This document shows, one piece after another, positions 16,317 to 24,034 of a stretch of DNA of 64,000 nucleotides. The stretch covers positions 62,001 to 126,000 of the forward strand of contig NZ_JADLRJ010000006.1 of NCBI RefSeq assembly GCF_015477355.1, in the 5' to 3' direction. The stretch's first letter is position 1. Each line of letters starts with the position of its first letter. Origin of the DNA: Nocardia blacklockiae. GTDB taxonomy: Bacteria > Actinomycetota > Actinomycetes > Mycobacteriales > Mycobacteriaceae. Made by a program: the position numbers and the translations under genes. Under the pieces are notes generated by a model, which worked only from the letters and a program-made list of their open reading frames with translations, was not told where the DNA came from and ran no database searches.

Positions 16317-18146
16317 ATGAGGCTCACTACCGCACAAGCACTTGTCGCCTGGCTGATAGCGCAGCACTCCGAGACTCTCGACGGTCGCGAAGTGCCGTTG
16401 TTCCCGGCGGTTTTCGCGATCTTCGGGCACGGCAATGTGCTGGGCCTAGGTACCGCGCTGGAGGAGCGTCGGGACATTCTGCCGGTCTGGCGTGGTCACA
16501 CGGAGCAGGGCATGGCGCTGGCGGCGGTGGGACTGGCCAAGGCGACCCATCGGCGACAGGTGGGTGTGGCCACCTCGTCCATCGGGCCCGGGGCACTGAA
16601 CATGGTCACGGCGGCAGGGGTGGCACACGCGAATCGCCTTCCGCTGCTATTGCTTCCGGGTGACACCTTCGCCGGCCGCGCGCCGGATCCGGTCTTGCAG
16701 CAGGTCGAGAATTTCGGCGACGCCACCGTCACCGCGAACGACGCGTTCCGGGCCGTCAGCCGCTACTTCGACCGCATCACCCGCCCCGAACAGCTGATCT
16801 CCACGCTGCCGCAGGTGGCCCGCGTCCTCACCGCCGACGTCGGTCCGGTGACACTCGCGCTGCCACAGGACGTTCAGGCCGAGACTTACGACTTCCCGCC
16901 CGCACTGTTCCAGCCGGTTGTGCATCCACTCGTCCGGCCGCGTCCGGATCGCGGCCTGCTCGCACGGGCGGCGCGAGCCTTGACCGCCGCCGCCCGGCCG
17001 CTGCTGGTACTCGGCGGCGGGGTCCGCTACTCCGGCGCCGGTGGGCGCGCGCTGGAATTCGCTCAGCAGCACGGTATTCCGGTCACCGAGACCACGGCGG
17101 GGCGCACGCTGGTGCCGCACGACCACCCGCTGTACGCCGGGCCGCTGGGCATCACCGGTTCCGCGTCGGCGAATGGCGTTGCGGCCGAGGCCGATCTGGT
17201 ACTCGCGGTCGGTACCCGTTTGCAGGACTTCACCACTGCCTCGTGGACGGTGTTCGGTCCCGACGCCGATGTGGTCAGCGTCAACACGGCCGCCTTCGAC
17301 GCTGTCAAGCACGGTGCGCTCGCCGTCGTCGGCGATGCCGAAGCGGCCCTGGACGAGCTGTCCCCGCACCTGGCCGGCTGGCACGCCGACCGCGCCTGGA
17401 GCGCCAGGGCCGCGGCCGTCCGCGCGCAGTGGGACGACTACATCGGCACACTGCGCGAGCCCACGGCCGGTGTGCCGAGTTACGCCCAGATCGTCGGCGC
17501 GGTCAACGATCTCAGCGAAGCCACCGACTACGTGATGACCGCGTCCGGCGGCCTGCCCGGGGAACTGGTCGGCGGCTGGCGCGCGGTCGGCGGCGAGCCG
17601 ACCATGGACGTCGAGTACGGATTCTCCTGCATGGGTTACGAACTCGCCGGGGCGTGGGGCGCGGCCATGGCCCACCGCCGCGGCCTGGTGACCACGCTGC
17701 TCGGCGACGGCTCCTACCTGATGCTCAACTCCGAGTTGTTCTCCGCCGCCTTCGCCGGTCACCCGCTGGTGGCGGTGGTGTGCGACAACGACGGCTACGC
17801 GGTGATCGCGCGGCTGCAGGAAGGCCAGGGCGGCAACGCCTTCAACAACCGGTACGACGACTGCCGCTCCAATCACGCCGAGCCGCCGCGGGTCGACTTC
17901 GCCGCGCACGCGCGGTCCCTCGGCTGCGCCGTGTTCACCGCGACCGACCTCGCCGAGTTCCGGTCCGCCTACGCCGAGGCCCGCACCGCGGCGCTCGCCG
18001 AGTCCCGCCCGGCGGTGGTCGTGGTGCGCACCCGGCCCGCGTCTTGGACGGAGACGGGCGCGTGGTGGGAAGTCGGTGTGCCGGAACACCTTTCCGGGCG
18101 GGCGAACTACGACGAGGCCAAGCCGCGGCAGGTGCGGTACCTCTGA
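16317..18146 (+). CDS. iolD: Trihydroxycyclohexanedione hydrolase, thiamine diphosphate enzyme
   Basis: A 609-residue thiamine diphosphate enzyme of the acetolactate synthase superfamily, matching IolD, which opens the ring of trihydroxycyclohexane-1,2-dione in inositol breakdown. It starts MRLTTAQALVAWLIAQ and has FPAVFAIFGHGNVLGLG and HTEQGMALAAVG in the first domain (the catalytic Glu is in this region) and GDGSYLMLNSELFSAAF in the third, the diphosphate and Mg binding motif. RLQEGQGGNAFNN follows, as in IolD. It starts 13 bases after iolC with GAAGGG upstream and is the last gene of the operon. Confidence 0.88.
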   Translation: MRLTTAQALVAWLIAQHSETLDGREVPLFPAVFAIFGHGNVLGLGTALEERRDILPVWRGHTEQGMALAAVGLAKATHRRQVGVATSSIGPGALNMVTAAGVAHANRLPLLLLPGDTFAGRAPDPVLQQVENFGDATVTANDAFRAVSRYFDRITRPEQLISTLPQVARVLTADVGPVTLALPQDVQAETYDFPPALFQPVVHPLVRPRPDRGLLARAARALTAAARPLLVLGGGVRYSGAGGRALEFAQQHGIPVTETTAGRTLVPHDHPLYAGPLGITGSASANGVAAEADLVLAVGTRLQDFTTASWTVFGPDADVVSVNTAAFDAVKHGALAVVGDAEAALDELSPHLAGWHADRAWSARAAAVRAQWDDYIGTLREPTAGVPSYAQIVGAVNDLSEATDYVMTASGGLPGELVGGWRAVGGEPTMDVEYGFSCMGYELAGAWGAAMAHRRGLVTTLLGDGSYLMLNSELFSAAFAGHPLVAVVCDNDGYAVIARLQEGQGGNAFNNRYDDCRSNHAEPPRVDFAAHARSLGCAVFTATDLAEFRSAYAEARTAALAESRPAVVVVRTRPASWTETGAWWEVGVPEHLSGRANYDEAKPRQVRYL

Positions 18147-18162
18147 GCCGCGGGCGCTCCGA

Positions 18163-18810
18163 TCAGCGTTCCGCCTTCGTGAACCGGACGTGGGTGACCC
18201 GCTCGCTCGACACCAGCTGGGTGCACTCGTACCCGGGCAGCGTCCCGAGGCCGTCGAAGATCCGTTCGCCCCCACCGAGCAGGATCGGCACCACCGCCAA
18301 GTGCAGGTCATCGACCAATTGCTCCTGGAGGTACTGCCGCACGGTGGCCGCCCCACCGCCGAGCCGCACGTCCTTGCCCGCCGCGGCCTCGAACGCGCGG
18401 TCCAGCACAGCTCGGGGAGAGTCGTCTACGAAGTGGAAGGTGGTGCCGCCCTCCATCTTCAGCGACGGGCGCGGGTGATGGGTGAGGACGAAGACGTCGT
18501 GGTGGTACGGCGGGTTCGGGCCCCACCAGCCGGTCCAGGTGTGATCGGGCCACTCGCCGCGCACCGGGCCGAACATGTTGCGGCCCATGATCGTCGCGCC
18601 GATGTTCTGCTCACCGGCGTAGCCGAAATCGTTGTCGACGCCGGTCGACCCGCCCGGTTCTCCCGTCATCTCCCGGCCGAATCGGGTCTCGAAGATCCAC
18701 TCGTGCAGTTGTTCGCCGCCGATCCCGAGCGGGTTGTCGCGGCCCTGATCGGGTCCGGCCAGGTAGCCGTCCAGGGAGATCGACAGGTTGTGGGCACGCA
18801 ATGCGGGCAT
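18163..18810 (-). CDS. RibD C-terminal / dihydrofolate reductase-like protein
   Basis: A 215-residue member of the RibD-C/DHFR-like family, NADPH-dependent reductases of mostly unknown substrate. SISLDGYLAGPD at the N-terminus, TIMGRNMFG in the middle and VRLGGGAATVRQYL plus LHLAVVPILLGGGERIF at the C-terminus are typical. GAGGTGA lies just upstream of the ATG. It is divergent from an HxlR regulator, with two similar sites in the spacer. This pair is common in actinobacteria and suggests redox-responsive or substrate-inducible control. Confidence 0.83.
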   Translation of the reverse strand: MPALRAHNLSISLDGYLAGPDQGRDNPLGIGGEQLHEWIFETRFGREMTGEPGGSTGVDNDFGYAGEQNIGATIMGRNMFGPVRGEWPDHTWTGWWGPNPPYHHDVFVLTHHPRPSLKMEGGTTFHFVDDSPRAVLDRAFEAAAGKDVRLGGGAATVRQYLQEQLVDDLHLAVVPILLGGGERIFDGLGTLPGYECTQLVSSERVTHVRFTKAER

Positions 18811-18828
18811 GAAACTCACCTCAAACTG

Positions 18829-18881
18829 GTTGTGTTTTGCAATCGGTAGATACGATAACGCAAGCAGTTGTAGACTGCAAC
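18829..18881. promoter_or_regulatory. Paired putative HxlR operators
   Basis: Two related sites of form GTTG-N7-CAA(C/T) lie at 18829-18843 and 18867-18881. In addition the flanks AACTGGTTG (18824-18832) and CAACCAGTT (18878-18886) are exact inverted copies, so the whole spacer is symmetric. HxlR proteins bind as dimers to such sites, and both divergent genes start within 30 bases of a site. Confidence 0.6.
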
Positions 18882-18909
18882 CAGTTCGTCGAGACGGAGG
18901 TGAGCGATC

Positions 18910-19398
18910 GTGCAGGCACGCTCGGGATGTCCCATCAACGCCACGATCGAGGTGATCGGTGACAAGTGGACGATGCTGGTGCTGCGGGACGTCATGTTCG
19001 GCAACCGGCGGCACTTCCGGGAGCTGCTGGCCGGCTCCGAGGAGGGCATCGCCTCCAACATCCTCTCCGACCGGCTGAAACGGCTGGTCGCGGCCGGTCT
19101 GCTGAGTCGCGAGGACACGCGTCCGGGGCAGAAGGCCGAATACCGCCTCACCGAGCCGGCCATTCAGCTGGTGCCGGTGATGGCGCAGCTGGGCAGCTGG
19201 GGCCTGCGGCACCGCCAGACCACCGAGCGGCTGCGCGTGCGCGCGGAACTGCTGGAGGAAGGCGGGCCGCGGCTGTGGGAGGAGTTCATGGACGAACTGC
19301 GCGAATCACACCTGGGCATCCCGCGTCCCGCCGCGGCCGGTCCGGCGCCTTCGGAACGGCTGCGCGAGGCCTACGAGCGCGCCGTGGCGAACGGCTGA
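18910..19398 (+). CDS. HxlR family transcriptional regulator
   Basis: A 162-residue winged-helix regulator. CPINATIEVIGDKWTMLVLR is the HxlR hallmark, with a conserved Cys at its start (Cys7), followed by LLAGSEEGIASNILSDRLKRLVAAGLL containing the recognition helix. The C-terminal third is extra and helical. The single conserved Cys often senses oxidants or electrophiles in relatives. GTG is preceded by GGAGGTGA. It is divergent from the DHFR-like gene and probably controls both. Confidence 0.88.
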   Translation: MQARSGCPINATIEVIGDKWTMLVLRDVMFGNRRHFRELLAGSEEGIASNILSDRLKRLVAAGLLSREDTRPGQKAEYRLTEPAIQLVPVMAQLGSWGLRHRQTTERLRVRAELLEEGGPRLWEEFMDELRESHLGIPRPAAAGPAPSERLREAYERAVANG

Positions 19399-19491
19399 CC
19401 GCGCGCCGTCGGCAACGCGCCGGGCCCGCTTGGACTCTCGCCGCTGACCTCGTTATCGTCTGCCTGGCTCGTAGGCGAGAAGGTAAGTGGG

Positions 19492-19704
19492 ATGGCGCAC
19501 GGCACGGTCAAGTGGTTCGACAGTAAGAAGGGCTTCGGTTTCATCACCGCCGACGACGGTGGCCCGGATGTCTTCGTCGACTACGCCGAGGTCGAGGGCG
19601 TCGGGTTCCGATCGCTCGAGGAGGGCCAGTGGGTGGAGTTCGAAATCCGCCGGGCCAAGGCGGGCCCCGAGGCGCGGGGTGTGCGGGTGCTGCGCGGCCG
19701 ATAG
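19492..19704 (+). CDS. Cold-shock domain protein, first copy
   Basis: A 70-residue single cold-shock domain that binds single-stranded RNA or DNA. RNP1 is KGFGFI (residues 13-18) and RNP2 is VFVDY (27-31). The usual His of RNP2 is Asp30 here, and the domain is more acidic than its neighbour, which may alter nucleic-acid binding. It lies about 550 bases upstream of a second cold-shock gene with the same orientation, with a small peptide gene between them. Promoter elements were not identified. Confidence 0.9.
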   Translation: MAHGTVKWFDSKKGFGFITADDGGPDVFVDYAEVEGVGFRSLEEGQWVEFEIRRAKAGPEARGVRVLRGR

Positions 19705-19840
19705 GTGTGGCCTGGCGCACATTTTGGCGATTATGTCGCTCGAGTCACTTTCCAGCAAATCTGGATAACGGTTGTTTATCTAGGTCGTATATACCGGTTG
19801 TCAGCCAGTTCGACTGGGATTCGCAAAGGAGAGTTATTCA

Positions 19841-19957
19841 ATGATCCCCGTTATCATCGACACCGGTAGCGCCGCCCTGAACGGCCTGTGGGACACCTTC
19901 GGCGCCGCCTTCCACGGCCTGATCGACACCCTGTGGACCGGCTCGTTCGGGGGCTGA
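19841..19957 (+). CDS. Small acidic peptide of three 11-residue repeats
   Basis: A 38-residue peptide I do not recognise from any family. An AAAGGAG site sits 10 bases upstream and nearly every codon ends in G or C, as expected for real coding sequence here. The peptide has Asp-Thr at 7-8, 18-19 and 29-30, exactly 11 residues apart, with consensus DTxxAAxxGL between them. Eleven residues make three helical turns, so it should form a long amphipathic helix with Asp on one face and Trp17, Phe, Leu and Ile on the other. It has no Lys or Arg and no signal peptide. A 17-bp terminator follows. It resembles in size and acidity the PorA/PorH-type mycomembrane peptides of corynebacteria, which is only a hypothesis. 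Confidence 0.68.
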   Translation: MIPVIIDTGSAALNGLWDTFGAAFHGLIDTLWTGSFGG

Positions 19958-19988
19958 CCTCGTACGATGGTCGTGTTGATCGACCCTG

Positions 19989-20030
19989 GGCCCGGCCTCG
20001 GACGCTAAGCGTCCGAGGCCGGGCCATTTT
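19989..20030 (+). terminator. Rho-independent-type terminator after the small peptide gene
   Basis: A perfect 17-bp GC-rich stem with a three-base TAA loop (19989-20025) is followed by ATTTT. It lies 31 bases after the peptide stop and no other gene ends nearby, which supports the peptide gene as a separate transcription unit. Confidence 0.85.
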
Positions 20031-20254
20031 CGTCGGAAACCGGCTCCGACGTCCGGAAGTGCGGCCTCCGCGCCAATCACGGTGCGATAACGTCGCGGTG
20101 AACCGGATGTTGTGGACGATCTCGCGGCGTGACCGCAAACACTGTCCGCACCGGACCGAGGGTGGCGAGGCCGCCGGGGTGATGGCAATGTGGACGAGTG
20201 AGACCGAGGCGGCCGTAAGGTTGGTCGGCTCGGCTCGTCAACAGAAGGTATGAA

Positions 20255-20461
20255 ATGGCGCAAGGCGTAGTTAAGTGGTTCAACAGCGAGAAGGGCTTCG
20301 GCTTCATCGCGCAGGAAAACGGCGGCCCCGATGTGTTCGTGCACTACTCGGCGGTCTCCGGGTCGGGCTTCCGCTCCCTCGATGAGGGTCAGCGTGTGGA
20401 GTTCGAGATCGGCCAGGGCCAGAAGGGCCCGCAGGCCCAGGGCGTCCGCGTAATCGCGTGA
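20255..20461 (+). CDS. Cold-shock domain protein, second copy
   Basis: A 68-residue CspA-type protein with RNP1 KGFGFI and RNP2 VFVHY intact, and a closing GVRVIA. It acts as an RNA chaperone or single-strand binding protein. AGAAGG lies 6 bases before the ATG. About 225 bases separate it from the upstream terminator, so a long leader, common for cold-shock mRNAs, would fit, though no definite structure was identified. A strong hairpin follows the stop. It shares most of its sequence with the first copy but keeps the canonical RNP2 His. Confidence 0.93.
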   Translation: MAQGVVKWFNSEKGFGFIAQENGGPDVFVHYSAVSGSGFRSLDEGQRVEFEIGQGQKGPQAQGVRVIA

Positions 20462-20480
20462 CCTGACCCCACCGACTTGC

Positions 20481-20515
20481 CAAGGGCCCCGCGCCGTTTC
20501 GGTGCGGGGCCCTTG
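20481..20515. terminator. Hairpin terminator between cold-shock and phosphodiesterase genes
   Basis: A 12-bp perfect stem, CAAGGGCCCCGC against GCGGGGCCCTTG, with an 11-base loop, placed between convergent genes. There is no clear T tract on either side, but GC-rich hairpins of this kind commonly serve as terminators in actinobacteria. Confidence 0.65.
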
Positions 20516-20525
20516 CGCGTTCGGA

Positions 20526-21602
20526 TCAGTCGTCGCGCGAACCGGCGCCGACCTTGCAGCCGGCGTCGGCCGGAAACGGCAGTGCCGCAAGGCGAGTGGT
20601 CGCGGGATCGGCGGGGTGGCCGATCACCGGAGTGTGCGGCGGCGCGACCTTCGGATCGCCGGATCCGCCCGCGCGCAAGGACTTTCCGTCCAGCCCGGGC
20701 GCCACGGGCAGGCCGAGCAGGTCCAGCACCGTCGGGGTGACATCGATCAGCGAGTAGCCGTTGTAGTTTCGGCCGCCGGTGAAGTCCGGTCCCCACGCGA
20801 TCACGAAACTGGCTGTCTCGTAGGCGGTCTGGCTGCCGTGTCCGCCCTCCGGTTTGTGGCCGTGGTCGGTGGTCACCAGGATCGTCCAGCGCTCCTCGGG
20901 GTGCTCTTCCGAGCGCGACCGGACCGCGTCGGCGATCCGGCCGACCAGCACGTCGACCCGGCTGATCGCGTCCCGGTAGGCCTGCGGATTGCTCGCGCGC
21001 AGCCGGTGACCGGCGATGTCGACCTGGTCGAAGTGGGTGAACACGAAGTCGGTGCCGTCGGCGACCGCGCGGACCGTCTCGGCGGCGGTCGCGGTGTCGA
21101 TGTCGGCCTCGCAGCCGTAAGTGCCCAGGGGATTGGCGCCGGTGGTGAGGACGGTGTCGGCGTGCGGATCGCCCAGGCGCGCGATCATCGAGATGGTGTC
21201 CCAAGTCGCGATCGACGCTGTACGCCGTTGTGGCGCAGCGGTTTTGATCCGGTTGAACACCGTGGGGAAGCGGCTCAGACGTTCGGGGGAGCAGGAGTCG
21301 CCGTTGTCGCAGACGCCGGTGCGGGTGTCCCACACCCCGGTCAGCACCGCCGACCAGGACGGGCACGACACCGTCGTGTGCGGGGCGATCGAGTACCGGC
21401 TGAGGGTGCCCTCCGCGGCCAGGCGCTGCAGATTCGGCGTGATCGCGGCGAGCAGTTCGCTGTAGAGGCAGCCGTCGATCCCGATCACCGCCACCTTGCC
21501 GGTCGCGGGCGCGGCCCCGGCCCGCGGCAGCGAAGCGCCGGTGACCAGCGCCGCGAAGGATGTCACCAACAGTGCCGAACACGTACGCCGCGTGATGACC
21601 AT
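20526..21602 (-). CDS. Exported type I phosphodiesterase / nucleotide pyrophosphatase family protein
   Basis: A 358-residue alkaline-phosphatase superfamily enzyme. An N-terminal Sec signal (about 1-31, ending AGA-A) precedes VAVIGIDGCLYSELL, which supplies the first metal-binding Asp, then PHTTVSCPSWSAVLTG with the likely nucleophilic Thr or Ser, and FTHFDQVDIAGH and VTTDHGHK with the remaining Asp and His ligands. It should hydrolyse phosphodiesters or related substrates outside the cytoplasm. Four Cys are consistent with export. It runs toward the second cold-shock gene. Confidence 0.83.
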   Translation of the reverse strand: MVITRRTCSALLVTSFAALVTGASLPRAGAAPATGKVAVIGIDGCLYSELLAAITPNLQRLAAEGTLSRYSIAPHTTVSCPSWSAVLTGVWDTRTGVCDNGDSCSPERLSRFPTVFNRIKTAAPQRRTASIATWDTISMIARLGDPHADTVLTTGANPLGTYGCEADIDTATAAETVRAVADGTDFVFTHFDQVDIAGHRLRASNPQAYRDAISRVDVLVGRIADAVRSRSEEHPEERWTILVTTDHGHKPEGGHGSQTAYETASFVIAWGPDFTGGRNYNGYSLIDVTPTVLDLLGLPVAPGLDGKSLRAGGSGDPKVAPPHTPVIGHPADPATTRLAALPFPADAGCKVGAGSRDD

Positions 21603-21893
21603 GATCACACCATGACCGCCGAAATGCCCGCCGACCAGCATGTATGCCAAGGTTTCGCGCAACCCTCACGCGGCCGACGGACCCGGTTCACCCCGTTCAC
21701 GCACCGGACGCGCGGTGGTCATGCTGCGCGTAAGTGCGGGAGGGACACACTGGTGGGAGCCGTCGGAGAGGTGGCGAATGGGATCGCGGCGTACTGACGG
21801 CACCCGCCTACCGGGCGGTACCCCGGCCCCGAAACCGGCACATTAAGCTGGGCGGCGGTAAATGCCGATCCTCTTCCCCAGGAGTGCCCCACA

Positions 21894-23492
21894 GTGAGCC
21901 AACATGGCCGTCCGGTAGTTCTGATCGCCGACAAGCTCGCCCAGTCGACCGTCGATGCGCTCGGTGACGGTGTCGAGGTTCGCTGGGTCGACGGCCCGAA
22001 CCGACCCGAACTGCTGGCCGCGGTGCCGGAGGCGGACGCGCTGCTGGTGCGCTCGGCCACCACCGTCGACGCCGAGGTGCTCGAGGCCGGGAAGAACTTG
22101 AAGATCGTCGCCCGCGCCGGTGTCGGCCTCGACAATGTCGACGTGCCCGCGGCCACCGAGCGCGGCGTCATGGTCGTCAACGCGCCGACCTCCAACATCC
22201 ACACCGCCGCCGAGCACGCCGTCACCCTGCTGCTCGCCGCGGCCCGCCAGATCCCGGCCGCCGACGCCACGCTGCGCGAGCACACCTGGAAGCGCAGCAA
22301 GTTCAACGGCGTCGAGATCTTCGGCAAGACCGTCGGCGTGGTCGGCCTGGGCCGCATCGGCCAGCTGTTCGCCGCGCGCCTGGCCGCGTTCGAGACCAAG
22401 ATCATCGCCTACGACCCCTACGTGTCGCCCGCGCGCGCCGCGCAGCTGGGCATCGAGCTGGTCTCGCTGGACGAACTGCTCCAGCGCGCCGACCTGATCT
22501 CGGTGCACCTGCCCAAGACGCCGGAGACCAAGGGCCTGCTCTCGCAGGAGAAGCTGGCGCTGACCAAGCCGGGCGTCATCATCGTCAACGCCGCCCGCGG
22601 CGGGCTGATCGACGAGCAGGCGCTCGCCGACGCCATCACCTCCGGCCACGTGCGCGCCGCCGGCATCGACGTGTACGAGACCGAGCCCTGCACCGACAGC
22701 CCGCTGTTCGAGCTGCCGCAGGTCGTCGTCACCCCGCACCTGGGCGCGTCCACCTCCGAGGCGCAGGACCGGGCCGGCACCGACGTCGCCAAGTCCGTGC
22801 TGCTGGCGCTGGCGGGTGAATTCGTGCCGGGTGCGGTGAACGTGACCGGCGGCGCGGTGGGCGAGGAGGTCGCGCCGTGGCTCGAGATCGTGCGCAAGCA
22901 GGGCGTGCTGCTCGGCGCGCTGGCCAGCGAGCTGCCGGTCAGCCTGGAGGTCGTGGTGCGCGGCGAGCTGTCCTCGGAAGACGTTGCGGTGCTGAAGCTT
23001 TCGGCGCTGCGCGGCATCTTCTCGGCGCTGGTCGAGGACCCGGTCACCTTCGTCAACGCGCCGCAGCTGGCGCAGGACCGCGGCATCGAGGCGTCGGTCT
23101 CCACCGTGTCGGAGAGCCCGTCGCACCGCAGCCTGGTCGACCTGCGCGCGGTGTTCGGCGACGGCCGCACCCTCAACGTCGCCGGCACCCTGACGGAGCC
23201 GCAGCAGGTCCAGAAGATCGTCAACATCAACGGCCGCAACTACGACATGCGCGCCGAGGGCCTCAACCTGGCCATCCTCAACTACGACGACCGTCCCGGC
23301 GCGCTGGGCCGCATCGGCACCAAGCTCGGCGAGGCCGAGATCGACATCCAGGCCGCGCAGCTGAGCCAGGACATCGACCAGGAGGGCGCCACCGTGGTGC
23401 TGCGCGTCAACAAGGACGTGCCGGCGGACGTGCAGGCCGCGATCGCCGAGGCCGTGGGCGCCGCCAAGGTAGCCCAGGTCGACCTGAGCTAG
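21894..23492 (+). CDS. serA: D-3-phosphoglycerate dehydrogenase
   Basis: First enzyme of serine synthesis, oxidising 3-phosphoglycerate with NAD. The 532-residue length matches the long actinobacterial form with four domains. NAD-binding GLGRIG, the catalytic His in PHLGASTSEAQ and VNAARGGLIDE are present, followed by an intervening domain (from about GEFVPGAVNV) and a C-terminal ACT domain (NYDDRPGALGRIGTKL) that allows serine feedback. AGGAG lies 10 bases upstream of the GTG. As in mycobacteria it precedes leuB, though here a repeat island lies between them. Confidence 0.96.
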   Translation: MSQHGRPVVLIADKLAQSTVDALGDGVEVRWVDGPNRPELLAAVPEADALLVRSATTVDAEVLEAGKNLKIVARAGVGLDNVDVPAATERGVMVVNAPTSNIHTAAEHAVTLLLAAARQIPAADATLREHTWKRSKFNGVEIFGKTVGVVGLGRIGQLFAARLAAFETKIIAYDPYVSPARAAQLGIELVSLDELLQRADLISVHLPKTPETKGLLSQEKLALTKPGVIIVNAARGGLIDEQALADAITSGHVRAAGIDVYETEPCTDSPLFELPQVVVTPHLGASTSEAQDRAGTDVAKSVLLALAGEFVPGAVNVTGGAVGEEVAPWLEIVRKQGVLLGALASELPVSLEVVVRGELSSEDVAVLKLSALRGIFSALVEDPVTFVNAPQLAQDRGIEASVSTVSESPSHRSLVDLRAVFGDGRTLNVAGTLTEPQQVQKIVNINGRNYDMRAEGLNLAILNYDDRPGALGRIGTKLGEAEIDIQAAQLSQDIDQEGATVVLRVNKDVPADVQAAIAEAVGAAKVAQVDLS

Positions 23493-23514
23493 CTTCCGCG
23501 TCCGCAGCGCTCCC

Positions 23515-23640
23515 GTCATTCCGGCCTGCGTGCGCAGCGCCCTTCCTCACGGCTTGCGTGCGCAGCGCCCCCGTCATTCCGGCTTGCGTGCGTAGGCCCC
23601 TTCTTCACGGCTTGCGTGCGCAGCGCCCCGTCATTCCGGC
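23515..23640. repeat. Tandem repeat of about 58 bp built from 29-bp half units
   Basis: GTCATTCCGGC recurs at 23515, 23573 and 23630. Between these, a related half unit carrying CTCACGGC or TTCACGGC alternates, each followed by TTGCGTGCGCAGCGCC with small changes. The period is 57-58 bases, or about 29 counting both half units. No coding sequence is supported here. Confidence 0.75.
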
Positions 23641-23696
23641 ATGCTTTTAGCCGGAATCTACTGGTGGATCCCGGCCAAAAGCATGCCGGGATGACG
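23629..23696. repeat. Long imperfect palindrome, REP/MITE-like
   Basis: Two 30-base arms (23629-23658 and 23667-23696) are inverted copies differing at only three positions, with an 8-base centre. Both arms contain CATGCTTTT or its complement inside CCGG-rich flanks. The element could fold into a very stable hairpin in DNA or in an RNA from either strand. No terminal target duplication or transposase is visible. Confidence 0.8.
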
Positions 23697-23699
23697 AGG

Positions 23700-23797
23700 C
23701 ACGGCCGGGGATGACGGGGGCGGCCGGGATGACGGGGGACGGCCGCGGATGACGGGGAGCGGCCGGGGACGACGAGGGACGGCCGGGGACGGCGGAG
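23700..23797. repeat. Short tandem repeat, unit about 19-20 bp
   Basis: Five degenerate copies of GGCCGGGGATGACGGGG follow the palindrome directly. The unit shares GGGATGACG with the palindrome arm, which suggests that it expanded from the palindrome's edge. Confidence 0.7.
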
Positions 23798-24034
23798 GCC
23801 GGATTTCGTCACCTGACGATGTGTCGGCAGGTTGTCCCCCCACCCCACGGCAGCTCGAATTCCACTATGCGGGACCGGCTTGCCCTGGTGGGCGGGCTGA
23901 TTCGGGCACCGGATAGGGTGGCGATGCTCGCGAGCCCGGCCGCCGCCGGTGCGCGCGAAGTCGGGTGCGGGCTGGCCGAAGCCCACCGCCGAGAACGCTT
24001 GTCCGGCGCACGAACGAAACGGAGCCGTAGTCCT

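Larger units (their letters stand above)
23493..24034. other. Repeat-bearing intergenic region between serA and leuB
   Basis: Apart from the three repeat elements listed separately, the last 230 bases contain no supported gene. An open frame runs into leuB from upstream but has no family-like sequence before the leuB ATG. The leuB promoter must lie here, and no convincing -10 box could be chosen. Confidence 0.6.

Noticed and set aside
19888-20253. Open frame of about 120 codons overlapping the peptide gene and its terminator
   Set aside because: It runs through the 17-bp terminator hairpin, has no ribosome-binding site and no recognisable sequence.
23515-23640. 29-bp periodic repeats that could suggest a CRISPR array
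   Set aside because: The half units are directly adjacent with no unique spacers of constant length, and no cas gene is in the window.
23819-24034. Upstream extension of leuB
   Set aside because: The added residues have no family similarity, while [16 protein letters not shown] at 24035 is the normal LeuB N-terminus.
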